From a virus, in the IMG/VR virus record IMGVR_UViG_3300014868_000005, positions 1-36,645 of that record: DNA of 36,645 bases; one strand, 5' to 3'. A program made the translations under genes and the position numbers. The notes beneath the pieces are model-generated. The model searched no databases. It was not told the DNA's origin and saw only the letters and a list, made by a program, of their open reading frames with translations. Shown here piece by piece: positions 16,835-23,069 of this stretch (positions are counted from its first letter, which is position 1; each line of letters begins with the position of its first letter).

Positions 16835-17196
16835 TGCGCACGGCATCTGCTAAACAAAAAGGCCGAAGATTGCAACAAGATGTATCTAAGGCTTTACTCA
16901 ATATTAGTAATGGACTAGAATCTGACGATATTAGGTCAGCGTCTATGGGTGCTCCGGGTGAGGACATACTTCTTAGTCCTGCCGCTCGTAAGCAATTTCC
17001 GTTTAGTATAGAATGTAAAAATGTTGAGAAACTTAGTATATGGTCGGCTATTGAACAAGCTAGAACTAACTGTCGTGCCGAACATACACCACTAATTGCC
17101 TTCTGTAAAAATCATGAAGATATCCAGGTATCACTACCAATGAATAAGTTTCTTGAAATATACGAAGTCTACTTAAGGAATAAAGATGTTAAATAA
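16834..17196 (+). CDS. PD-(D/E)XK nuclease, probably Holliday-junction-resolvase-like
   Basis: 120 aa, small basic protein. The N-terminal helix carries KQKGRRLQQDVSKAL. A SASMGAPGEDILLS motif supplies D44, and FPFSIECKN supplies E60-x-K62, together forming the D-(E/D)xK site of the restriction-endonuclease fold. The GxxGEDIxLSPxARxxFPxxIECKN pattern resembles small phage endonucleases proposed to resolve branched DNA or trim ends before packaging. It overlaps both neighbours slightly in the amidase operon, a common place for late resolvases. Confidence 0.75.
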   Translation: MRTASAKQKGRRLQQDVSKALLNISNGLESDDIRSASMGAPGEDILLSPAARKQFPFSIECKNVEKLSIWSAIEQARTNCRAEHTPLIAFCKNHEDIQVSLPMNKFLEIYEVYLRNKDVK

Positions 17197-17569
17197 AATT
17201 CTTATATGTGGAGGTATTCTTGTTGTTGGTATTCTTATCGGTGCTTATATTAATCCTATGCACAGTATTGAAGAAAAGATTGTGTACAAAGACCGTACAC
17301 ATACGATTAGTAAAGAAATAAAAACTGAGTTTCCTGACGGTAAGAAAGTTACTGTTATTGAAACAGAAAAGAATGAACAATCTGAAGGTTCATCAATTAA
17401 ATCAAGTACACCTAAGCCCGATTGGGCCGTAGGTGTTAAGTACGACTTATTTACCTCTACGCCTGTCTGGACTGTAGACGTAAACCGCCGCATTCTGTGG
17501 AATATTTATGGCGGAGTCTATGGCAGAACGGACGGCACCGTCGGCGTCGGACTTCTCTACACGTTCTAA
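17186..17569 (+). CDS. Inner-membrane-anchored protein of lysis operon (spanin candidate)
   Basis: 127 aa with one N-terminal membrane segment (residues about 5-22, ILICGGILVVGILIGAYI). A charged linker follows (EEKIVYKDRTHTISKEIKTE), then a beta-rich C-terminal part (WAVGVKYDLFTSTPVWTVDV, VGVGLLYTF) that would face the periplasm. Position in the amidase operon and an N-in/C-out topology would suit a spanin or other envelope protein, but the linker is short and the beta-rich end is unlike classic Rz coiled coils. Its last 123 bases overlap, on the opposite strand, the end of the next leftward gene. Confidence 0.65.
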   Translation: MLNKILICGGILVVGILIGAYINPMHSIEEKIVYKDRTHTISKEIKTEFPDGKKVTVIETEKNEQSEGSSIKSSTPKPDWAVGVKYDLFTSTPVWTVDVNRRILWNIYGGVYGRTDGTVGVGLLYTF

Positions 17570-17728
17570 AAAATCTACTAGTAAATCTACTATCTCAGCA
17601 TTATTCACAGCAAGTTTAAAACTATATTCTTTGATGGCATTAAGATTATTAGAATTACGAGCGGCTTGTAGTTGACCACGTAAGTGTAATGTTCTATTTG
17701 TTTTTTGTTTAAATAGAGAGAGGCTCAT
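17447..17728 (-). CDS. Small helical protein, unknown
   Basis: 93 aa (MSLSLFKQKTNRTLHLRGQL). Residues 1-60 make a convincing helical protein (AIKEYSFKLAVNNAEIVDLL). The last 40 codons lie opposite the 3' end of the rightward membrane-protein gene. Its ATG overlaps the upstream small gene by 20 bases, and it ends the leftward accessory cluster. No family recognised; the overlap with a convincing gene makes its C-terminal end less certain. Confidence 0.55.
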   Translation of the reverse strand: MSLSLFKQKTNRTLHLRGQLQAARNSNNLNAIKEYSFKLAVNNAEIVDLLVDFLERVEKSDADGAVRSAIDSAINIPQNAAVYVYSPDRRRGK

Positions 17729-17951
17729 GGCGTCTCCATTTATCTAGGTCTTTTTTCATAACCTTACCATTAAAGTAAAGTCCATCTATAAGCCAACTCA
17801 TAGTGCCTTGTCCTTTGTTCCAGCAACGATATTTAACCTTTAGATAATCTTCATGAACGTCGTAAACTTTAAGAACTTCGTACACGACATCCATACTATA
17901 ACAATGTATCCAAAATCCTTTAGTTTTCATTATAAATCCCATTTTCGTCAC
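17709..17951 (-). CDS. Small protein, unknown
   Basis: Up to 80 aa. Possible starts are a GTG at 17951, an ATG at 17942 and an ATG at 17930 (MKTKGFWIHCYSMDVVYEVL); none has a strong ribosome site, so I give the longest form. The sequence is beta-like and rich in Trp, Tyr and Lys (LKVKYRCWNKGQGTMSWLID). It overlaps both neighbours in the leftward cluster. No recognised domain; probably a host-takeover or accessory early protein. Confidence 0.5.
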   Translation of the reverse strand: MTKMGFIMKTKGFWIHCYSMDVVYEVLKVYDVHEDYLKVKYRCWNKGQGTMSWLIDGLYFNGKVMKKDLDKWRRHEPLSI

Positions 17952-18177
17952 ATTTTTTCATAAGTTCTTCAAATGCGGGAACCCAGGGAAATCTCGCCCA
18001 CGTATATTCACAATAGGGACAACGCCAATAGGCAACTCCATCGTAGTATCCTCGAACTTCAATACCAATACATTCACTATAAAATCCATCTCCAGCATAA
18101 TACTGTTTATGTTCGTCTGGTATCTCTTTTCCGCGCATATCAAAATTACAATGTGGACAATATCTAGGGTGTCCCAT
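17920..18177 (-). CDS. Zinc-ribbon protein
   Basis: 85 aa with two Cys pairs, CPHC (residues 8-11) and CPYC (residues 54-57), separated by about 42 residues rich in Tyr and Gly. Together they should bind one structural zinc. The end is acidic and helical (PAFEELMKKCDENG). Small zinc-ribbon proteins of this kind are frequent among phage accessory genes and often bind nucleic acid or host proteins; no specific role can be read. Its ATG directly follows the upstream membrane-protein gene. Confidence 0.65.
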   Translation of the reverse strand: MGHPRYCPHCNFDMRGKEIPDEHKQYYAGDGFYSECIGIEVRGYYDGVAYWRCPYCEYTWARFPWVPAFEELMKKCDENGIYNEN

Positions 18178-18338
18178 TATTTTAATTTCCCAATATTGTT
18201 CATTTCTTTTAAATTATTGTACATACTAAATAGACTGATAGGCACAACTGCAATATGAATAAATAGCGGCATATCTACTTTCATAAATACTCCAAACAAA
18301 TAACCAATAACTAGGGCATCAAATATTGTGAACTTCAT
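18177..18338 (-). CDS. Small two-pass membrane protein
   Basis: 53 aa from the ATG at 18338 (MKFTIFDALVIGYLFGVFMK). I prefer this start to an upstream in-frame ATG at 18404 because GGGAG precedes it and the ATG overlaps the stop of the 37-aa gene as ATGA. Two hydrophobic segments (ALVIGYLFGVFM and LFIHIAVVPISLFSM) are followed by a basic tail. It is probably inserted in the host inner membrane. Function unknown. Confidence 0.6.
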   Translation of the reverse strand: MKFTIFDALVIGYLFGVFMKVDMPLFIHIAVVPISLFSMYNNLKEMNNIGKLK

Positions 18339-18448
18339 GATACGATTCTCCCAAGGAAATAAATCCAGATTAGAAATAACCAGACACTGAGCATTCCGCC
18401 ACATACAACGATCAACAACTTAATAGTTTCTAAGACTTCATGCAACAT
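18335..18448 (-). CDS. 37-aa single-pass membrane miniprotein
   Basis: MLHEVLETIKLLIVVCGGML leads into a hydrophobic segment ending IYFLGRIVS. The reading frame starts 6 bases after a GGAG, and its TGA overlaps the next ATG as ATGA, which argues for real translation. Topology is probably N-out or N-in with one membrane helix (residues 10-32). It is one of four similar mini membrane proteins in this window. Confidence 0.6.
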   Translation of the reverse strand: MLHEVLETIKLLIVVCGGMLSVWLFLIWIYFLGRIVS

Positions 18449-18698
18449 TGTGTTCTCCATCTTCATTAATTGTTACGGTATAAATACTATTTAGTGTTTT
18501 AATAACCCATCCCGGATTATTTGCATCTTTTTCAACATGAGTTATAACAGATGTTCTAAACCATTCGATACTTGATAAAATTAATAATGGCTTACCTATT
18601 TCGGGAGGACTTTCAATATACCCATAAAATGGAAATTGAAGGTTATATCCTAAATTCGATGGATTTTTACTATTCTTAACTATAAATACATTAATCAT
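18438..18698 (-). CDS. Small protein, unknown
   Basis: 86 aa (MINVFIVKNSKNPSNLGYNL), preceded by a strong GGAGG site. The predicted fold is beta-rich (PLLILSSIEWFRTSVITHVE, SIYTVTINEDGEHN), like a small SH3-type barrel. It overlaps the following mini membrane protein by 11 bases and lies just after the tRNA in the leftward transcript. No family recognised. Confidence 0.6.
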   Translation of the reverse strand: MINVFIVKNSKNPSNLGYNLQFPFYGYIESPPEIGKPLLILSSIEWFRTSVITHVEKDANNPGWVIKTLNSIYTVTINEDGEHNVA

Positions 18699-18716
18699 TT
18701 AATCCTCCATATAAAA

Positions 18717-18787
18717 GGGCTGGGACGGGAGTCGAACCCGCATCGTCCTGATAACAAACCAGGGTTTTACCATTAAACTACCCAGCT
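18717..18787 (-). tRNA. tRNA-like gene, anticodon uncertain (UGU-Thr by structure; GUU-Asn if read one base later)
   Basis: Cloverleaf on the - strand: acceptor arm (GCTGGG pairs with CCCAGC); U8-A9; D-arm GTTT/AAAC with a GGTA loop; anticodon arm CCTGG/TCAGG with a 7-base loop TTTGTTA; a 5-base variable loop; and T-arm GCGGG/CCCGT with TTCGACT. The loop centres on TGT (Thr), but position 37 is then U rather than the usual A; reading GTT (Asn) with A37 breaks the stem. Base 26 seems missing and the 1-72 pair is A-C. CCA is not encoded. It is embedded among protein genes and begins within the upstream stop codon. Confidence 0.75.
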
Positions 18788-19062
18788 TAAAATCGCCATG
18801 TATAACTTGCTCGTTGTTCTATTATTGCCCGAGCTATAATACCAATATATACAAGTTCTTTGTGTTTGTCAAGCTTTAGATATTTCTTCTCAAAACGAGA
18901 TGCGATATCTTTTAATTCTAATTCTTGAACTATTGCCTTTGCTATATATCTAGGAGCATCTGCATCCGGCATAGCTTGTCCTTGTTGCACATTAATTGAT
19001 ACGAATGCGGCTGCGGCGTATGCACTAATCATGCTTTTCGCACCAATCGCTATGTTTGCCAT
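18787..19062 (-). CDS. Small protein, unknown
   Basis: 91 aa (MANIAIGAKSMISAYAAAAF). It overlaps the upstream gene by 38 bases. An alternative ATG at 19032 (MISAYAAAAFVSINVQQG) would remove most of that overlap and leave an Ala-rich hydrophobic N terminus. The C-terminal two thirds are helical and charged (DIASRFEKKYLKLDKHKELV). No domain recognised. Confidence 0.5.
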   Translation of the reverse strand: MANIAIGAKSMISAYAAAAFVSINVQQGQAMPDADAPRYIAKAIVQELELKDIASRFEKKYLKLDKHKELVYIGIIARAIIEQRASYTWRF

Positions 19063-19330
19063 AGCCTAACGTATCGACTCCGCATTGACATACTGGGCCT
19101 TTACAATCTACAAAATTATCCTTCTTATACCCTTCGGGTAGCCATATTTCACCAGGACCTAGTGTAATTTGTGTAGATACTAATTCAAGTTCGTTATCTG
19201 CAAATCTACTTTCATTTGCACTCCATTTTACTTTATTGACATAAACATTATTCGGGTTTATTTCAATAATTTCTCCAATCTCGCCTGACTGAAACCCTCT
19301 AAGTTTTACTTTATCTCCAACTTTAAACAT
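19025..19330 (-). CDS. SH3/KOW-like barrel protein with C-terminal cysteines
   Basis: 101 aa from the ATG at 19330, chosen because it overlaps the upstream stop as TAATG. The N terminus MFKVGDKVKLRGFQSGEIGE is the typical start of an SH3-like or KOW-like small beta barrel, and similar segments occur in the 296-aa protein at 19706. The C-terminal half has a GPVCQCGVDTLGYGKHSDWC cluster that could bind zinc. Function unknown; possibly a nucleic-acid or host-factor-binding protein. Confidence 0.6.
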   Translation of the reverse strand: MFKVGDKVKLRGFQSGEIGEIIEINPNNVYVNKVKWSANESRFADNELELVSTQITLGPGEIWLPEGYKKDNFVDCKGPVCQCGVDTLGYGKHSDWCEKHD

Positions 19331-19578
19331 TAGAAACAATCCTCTTCATAGATAACCCATCGGCTTGTTTGATTTCCGGGGGTACGAGTCATTCGTGCCT
19401 CTTTCAACAAAGCGGCGCAATTCACATATAAACTTAGCCTACCGTCGCCTATGTCATGAGGTCCTCTACTATCCTCGACTATACAAGGCACTTCAACAGT
19501 TGCCCAGTGTGTTTCAGTGGGTGGATAACTTCTATACAGGTGTAACAATAATGTACAAGTTACTAGTTTACCAATCAT
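19330..19578 (-). CDS. Small protein, unknown (first gene after strong promoter)
   Basis: 82 aa (MIGKLVTCTLLLHLYRSYPP). It is the first gene downstream of the near-perfect leftward promoter at 19660-19688 and is joined to the next gene by a TAATG overlap. The sequence is beta-like (HWATVEVPCIVEDSRG, GRLSLYVNCAALLKEA). No family recognised. No strong ribosome site is evident. Confidence 0.5.
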   Translation of the reverse strand: MIGKLVTCTLLLHLYRSYPPTETHWATVEVPCIVEDSRGPHDIGDGRLSLYVNCAALLKEARMTRTPGNQTSRWVIYEEDCF

Positions 19579-19616
19579 TAGACAAACCTATCCTTAAATC
19601 TCGTTACATCAACAGC

Positions 19617-19634
19617 GCGGACTTTATTGTCCGC
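19617..19634 (-). promoter_or_regulatory. Hairpin in 5' leader
   Basis: GCGGAC/GTCCGC, a perfect six-base stem with loop AATAAA in the leftward transcript. It lies about 20-35 bases after the predicted transcription start and about 40 bases before the first gene. It may stabilise the mRNA or act as an operator. Confidence 0.45.
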
Positions 19635-19659
19635 TTTGCTGGAATGTGGCCATATAGAT

Positions 19660-19688
19660 ATTATAACCACATTTTTAAATCTTGTCAA
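19660..19688 (-). promoter_or_regulatory. Strong sigma-70-type promoter, leftward
   Basis: TTGACA at 19688-19683, a 17-base spacer, and TATAAT at 19665-19660: both hexamers are perfect consensus with optimal spacing. Transcription would start near 19653 and run through the small-gene cluster (19578 to 17447) and the tRNA. It is the best sigma-70-type promoter I see in the window, as expected for immediate early genes. Confidence 0.88.
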
Positions 19689-19705
19689 GTTATTTTTTCT
19701 TAAAA

Positions 19706-20596
19706 CTACTCAACTACACGAAAACATGATGATGGCACTATTTGAATTATTCCATCAATTCGGTACACTTCGGGTTCTGGATAGTGTTCAACAATAATAC
19801 CACGACTACCCGCAGGGAAATTATGTGCCCATCGGCTTGCTGCGGCGTTAGTTAAAATTTGCACTTCTGTGCCAATTGGATAAGTGTGACTCGGTATATC
19901 AGCCGTTGGTTCTGGAACAGTATTCATTATTGTGACTTCAGTTAGTGCTGCTAAAGCTGCTCCATCTAATTCTATTTCAATAGAACCAGCAATACCTACA
20001 ATGTAGGTAATATCTCTATGCTCTGGCCGTAGATACCTGGGGTCGCTCATATTGCGTATAGCCTCTTCTGAATTACGTAAGTCAATTTCAAGACTTCGCG
20101 CGACTTCGCTGTCTCTGACTTGTCGATCAGTTGGTCTGCGCTCAAATGTAAAGTTAGTTCCATGCATTGCATTATATTCACTCAGTAACATAATATCTTG
20201 TCTATTTACATAGTACGATCTACCGCGCGATGTTAATATTGATATACTTTGTCCTTCTCCGCCATATTCGCTATATGGAGATACGTTTTGTACTCGACAA
20301 ATATCGCCAAAGTTTAATCTGTGTCTATCTCTACGAGTATTGTCTATAATGATAACATCCTTACCTCTTAACGAATTGGGGTCTGTATTTACTGAAACAT
20401 CAAGTAACTTAAAATCTCTATTATATAGTTCGGCATCTTGCTCTTTACTATCAACACAATAGTATAACTTGTCTCCAACGAGTATTTGATACTCGGGAGC
20501 TAAATCGTCGATACGTTTAATTTTAAATTTATGACCAATACAATAATGGTCTGTATTGTCTACAAGTTCAATTTCATCATTTATTTTAAAGTCCAT
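19706..20596 (-). CDS. Multi-domain SH3/KOW-like barrel protein, unknown
   Basis: 296 aa built from repeated small beta-barrel-like modules: residues 1-65 (FKINDEIELVDNTDHYCIGH), about 75-130 (LRGKDVIIIDNTRRDRHRLN), and about 240-296 (YPIGTEVQILTNAAASRWAH). Each begins with a GDxV/GxEV turn typical of SH3-like or KOW folds. A polar linker at about 140-200 is Arg/Glu-rich. The ATG has GGAGG seven bases upstream, inside the 41-aa gene. Function unknown; it may bind RNA, DNA or a host complex. Confidence 0.6.
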   Translation of the reverse strand: MDFKINDEIELVDNTDHYCIGHKFKIKRIDDLAPEYQILVGDKLYYCVDSKEQDAELYNRDFKLLDVSVNTDPNSLRGKDVIIIDNTRRDRHRLNFGDICRVQNVSPYSEYGGEGQSISILTSRGRSYYVNRQDIMLLSEYNAMHGTNFTFERRPTDRQVRDSEVARSLEIDLRNSEEAIRNMSDPRYLRPEHRDITYIVGIAGSIEIELDGAALAALTEVTIMNTVPEPTADIPSHTYPIGTEVQILTNAAASRWAHNFPAGSRGIIVEHYPEPEVYRIDGIIQIVPSSCFRVVE

Positions 20597-20711
20597 TCAG
20601 CGCCTCCGCGATCATATTAATACTAGCCATTAGTAATACATAAGTAATTACTATAGCACCAAAAGAAATCCATAATACTTTTATTAAGTGATCTTCGTCT
20701 CTATTTTTCAT
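20586..20711 (-). CDS. 41-aa single-pass membrane miniprotein
   Basis: MKNRDEDHLIKVLWISFGAI followed by a hydrophobic helix to about residue 36. A GGAGGAGCT ribosome site precedes the ATG. The start overlaps the stop of the collagen-like lipoprotein (ATGA), and its end overlaps the next gene by 11 bases. The acidic N terminus probably stays in the cytoplasm. Function unknown. Confidence 0.62.
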   Translation of the reverse strand: MKNRDEDHLIKVLWISFGAIVITYVLLMASINMIAEALNGL

Positions 20712-21118
20712 AGCTCCTCCACTTCACCATCCACTACCATAAAATAGCACATTTGTGTGTCTGTGGTTCTATAAGTAGTATTGGGGCTTAGCAAGCTTAA
20801 CCCAACATTTAGATACCAGGCTAAAACCCTACCATCGTCCATAATCAACAATACTTCGTCGGGTCCTACTCCATCACCACACGGGTCCACAATACTAAAC
20901 TGGATACCGTTAATTCCGTTTACACCGTCAATACCATTGATACCATCTGTACCAGGAATACCGTCTAATCCATCGCGCCCTGGGTTGCCTGGCGCTCCAG
21001 GAACTCCGGGTGTACCGTTCATACCAGGCTTACCCGGTTTGCCATCCACTCCATCTTTACCATCTTCGGCACACGCCCCCAACAATAAGATTAAACCTAC
21101 TAAGATCATTTTTTTCAT
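20708..21118 (-). CDS. Collagen-like outer-membrane lipoprotein
   Basis: 136 aa from the ATG at 21118, which has GGAGGA upstream. It has a lipoprotein signal (MKKMILVGLILLLGAC, modified Cys16), then about 18 uninterrupted Gly-X-Y triplets from GKD to GIQ, many with Pro or Asp, which should form a short collagen-like triple helix. The C-terminal domain (DPCGDGVGPDEVLLIMDDGR, DTQMCYFMVV) likely drives trimerisation. It is probably displayed on the periplasmic or outer surface of the infected cell. Superinfection exclusion or another envelope change is plausible but unproven. It has its own promoter at 21137-21165. Confidence 0.82.
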   Translation of the reverse strand: MKKMILVGLILLLGACAEDGKDGVDGKPGKPGMNGTPGVPGAPGNPGRDGLDGIPGTDGINGIDGVNGINGIQFSIVDPCGDGVGPDEVLLIMDDGRVLAWYLNVGLSLLSPNTTYRTTDTQMCYFMVVDGEVEEL

Positions 21119-21131
21119 AATGTCCTCCATA

Positions 21132-21165
21132 TCACAAGTATGTCAATCTTTTGTGAATATGTCAA
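21132..21165 (-). promoter_or_regulatory. Promoter and operator-like repeat for collagen-like lipoprotein
   Basis: TTGACA at 21165-21160, a 17-base spacer, and CATACT at 21142-21137 give a start near 21130, 12 bases before the ATG. A six-base inverted repeat, TCACAA (21132-21137) and TTGTGA (21151-21156), covers the -10 and spacer and could bind a regulator. Confidence 0.6.
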
Positions 21166-22245
21166 CTAAGTATCTCATTATGAACATTTGTATCAAAATG
21201 ACTAGTATGAGTTACGATTTAATAATGCACGATATATCGAAATACTGACGGTTTCTCGTTATATTAAATTTACTATTTTACGTATTTTTACAATACTTTA
21301 CATTAAGTGACTTATGTTATTGATTTTATTAAGGAATGTAGTGTATATACAGTAGTTTTTTCACTGTAGAACTTTTAGACATACGGTATAACGCGTTATA
21401 AGCCGTAAGATTGAACGTAGGCGCTGCTGGAGCTACTATGTGGCTGCGCTATTCCAGCAGCTAAGGGTACCTAACCGTGGCATCCAGGCGGGCCACCCTA
21501 ACTTATTTGTATATTTTTTTATATGGAGCCTTGTGAAGTAGTGGCCCCTCTTTATATTTGGGCTTTAGACAAGACCCAGGCTCTATATTTTAGCCCAGTA
21601 TTGCGCTACAGGTACTCTGAGATACCAAAAGTAATTTTTTATTTTTTGGAGTGCTATGTAGAGGGTATCATTTTGGTCCATCTCATCCCGATTCATAACC
21701 CTCGTGCGGCACGCTTATTGCATATTGCAAGATTTGTGCCTACAATCCTATTAGAATTACTTATTGACTCATAGTGAGACAGTATTAATATGGTACATGA
21801 TACAGAATGAGACAGGATTACTATATACCTACTTATATTACTAAGTATATAATAATACCTATATTTAGGAGTTTAAACTGTCTAAGTACCTGAATACACA
21901 CATTAGTGTTATACGCCGCTGTCTATATCGGGCGCTAAATAATTACCTATGTTATAGGCTAAATAATCGTATGTACTAGTGTATATGACTTAATTTAGGC
22001 GTAGAAATGCTAAATGAACACTTTGAACTAATGAATGAACTTAGTTCCTAGTACACTAAATTAGCCGTATACTACCACTATAGGTCAAGTATATAGGCGC
22101 TCCGAGGATTGAGTCAAGTGTGTATATGCCTTTGTCTTTAGCGGTCATATACCTTTGCTTGTACCTTTGATTGTCTCTTAGGTATTCACTCAGTGTACTA
22201 AGTAGGGGCCTTGATTGTGCGACTAATACCCGTACTTATTACTTT

Positions 22246-22274
22246 AGTATAGTCCATGATTGATACATTGTCAA
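22246..22274 (-). promoter_or_regulatory. Strong leftward promoter into non-coding region
   Basis: TTGACA at 22274-22269, a 17-base spacer, and TATACT at 22251-22246; start near 22239. The -10 is part of GACTATACTA, the 10-mer that recurs before the portal, terminase and amidase genes. No ORF of gene size follows for about 1.1 kb. Confidence 0.75.
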
Positions 22275-22291
22275 TGAAAAAATTATAAGTA

Positions 22292-22732
22292 TTAGAGATT
22301 ATTAAAGAACTTGTATAATAGACTAGAACGATTATTAAAATAGTATACGCCGCCGATTAGATTAGGAGTCATCACATTAGGGGCCGTATAGGTATGCCCC
22401 TTGTCTAAATCACAATGACCTAGTTCATGCATTATTAAGGCTTCACGCCGCGCGTGACTCATTGCAGCCCATGAAGCCGAATCAATCTCAATAGTCCTTA
22501 GACTGTCATCGTGGGGCCTAATGCATCGGCCTAGTGTGGGATACTCAAGAGATGCGAATCTGATTAGTATATGCCTATATGATTGATTAGTACCTAAATA
22601 TTCAAGCTTAGATTCTAGGTATGTATCAATATGAGAATCAAACTCAATTGACTCAGAATGAATGAAATTAGGGGCCTTGAATGCCCCACAAGAAGTAATT
22701 AGTAATAATAATAAGTATCTTAATTTAGCCAT
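22292..22732 (-). CDS. Lipoprotein zinc metallopeptidase (HExxH type)
   Basis: 146 aa. The lipoprotein signal is MAKLRYLLLLLITSC with Cys15 as the lipidated residue. The active site HELGHCDLDKGH gives H102, E103 and H106 of HExxH; H113 is a likely third ligand, one residue later than in classic metzincins. VMTP (M121) resembles a Met-turn. The protease should sit in the periplasm or at the outer membrane of the host. It ends the amidoligase operon and overlaps the 38-aa membrane miniprotein gene. Possible roles are cleaving envelope proteins or excluding other phages; the substrate is unknown. Confidence 0.75.
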   Translation of the reverse strand: MAKLRYLLLLLITSCGAFKAPNFIHSESIEFDSHIDTYLESKLEYLGTNQSYRHILIRFASLEYPTLGRCIRPHDDSLRTIEIDSASWAAMSHARREALIMHELGHCDLDKGHTYTAPNVMTPNLIGGVYYFNNRSSLLYKFFNNL

Positions 22733-22836
22733 AACTTAATATGCTCGATTGCTATAATGAATGTAATTAAATTAGCTAAAGCAAAAATAAAAAAGGCTAT
22801 ACTAAGACTAATTAGAATCTGCTGAGTCATACTCAT
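22720..22836 (-). CDS. 38-aa single-pass membrane miniprotein
   Basis: MSMTQQILISLSIAFFIFAL followed by a further hydrophobic run and IKLWLN. GGAG lies five bases before the ATG, the ATG overlaps the upstream TGA (ATGA), and the 3' end overlaps the metallopeptidase start by 13 bases. This tight coupling supports translation. One membrane helix spans residues about 6-30. Confidence 0.6.
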   Translation of the reverse strand: MSMTQQILISLSIAFFIFALANLITFIIAIEHIKLWLN

Positions 22837-23039
22837 ATATGCTCCATTGCGAGACGTTTCAATTTTAGAATAAGGTCTTGTGTATCATAGTAAGACAAAT
22901 TGTGTTCTAATGATACTTGTCGTTTCAATGTCTCAAGATTATTAGACACTTCGGACAAAAATTCTACTTGTCGTTGAATGTCTCGAATTGACTCTAATAT
23001 AGTTTCGGGGTATGATTTAATTTCACAGCAATGCTTCAT
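22833..23039 (-). CDS. Small coiled-coil protein, unknown
   Basis: 68 aa (MKHCCEIKSYPETILESIRD). Almost entirely helical with heptad-like spacing (IQRQVEFLSEVSNNLETLKR), so probably a dimer. Two adjacent Cys are near the N terminus. Its ribosome site lies in a 23-base leader that is an exact copy of the leader of the operon's first gene. Sitting between the amidotransferase and the lipoprotein protease, it may be an adaptor or regulator. Confidence 0.6.
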   Translation of the reverse strand: MKHCCEIKSYPETILESIRDIQRQVEFLSEVSNNLETLKRQVSLEHNLSYYDTQDLILKLKRLAMEHI

Positions 23040-23046
23040 TTGTTCT

Positions 23047-23069
23047 CTCCTTGTTATAACTACTAATCG
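23047..23069 (-). repeat. Translation-leader repeat, copy A
   Basis: 23 bases identical to 25755-25777, ending in AAGGAG and positioned just before a start codon. Upstream of copy A is a tandem ATGGGGCCTCAA repeat. Copy B precedes the first gene of the same operon. It looks like a duplicated 5' leader that could bind a common regulator or carry a -10-like TATAAC. Confidence 0.65.

Larger units (their letters stand above)
21131..22291 (-). ncRNA. 1.1-kb region without a convincing gene; candidate long structured RNA
   Basis: No credible leftward gene lies here, yet a near-consensus leftward promoter (22246-22274) fires into it. The AT-rich sequence contains a GC-rich island at 21383-21500 with consecutive hairpins: TACAGT/ACTGTA (21348-21368); ACGG/CCGT around the perfect palindrome TATAACGCGTTATA (21383-21406); a nine-base stem GCTGCTGGA/TCCAGCAGC (21423-21461); and GTGGC/GCCAC (21477-21496). 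TTGCATATTGCAA lies at 21718. A rightward 83-codon frame (21523-21774) lacks a ribosome site. Large ornate RNAs of phages (such as GOLLD or ROOL) are one possible class; a replication origin or decayed genes are alternatives. Confidence 0.5.

Noticed and set aside
19365-19703. 112-aa rightward frame
   Set aside because: It runs opposite a leftward small gene and through the consensus promoter at 19660-19688; unlikely to be coding.
20781-21248. 155-aa proline-rich rightward frame
   Set aside because: It is the antisense of the Gly-X-Y codons of the collagen-like lipoprotein, which has a clear lipobox and ribosome site.
21523-21774. 83-aa rightward frame in the non-coding region
   Set aside because: No ribosome site, no recognisable fold, and it contains palindromes and hairpins; kept only as part of the region description.
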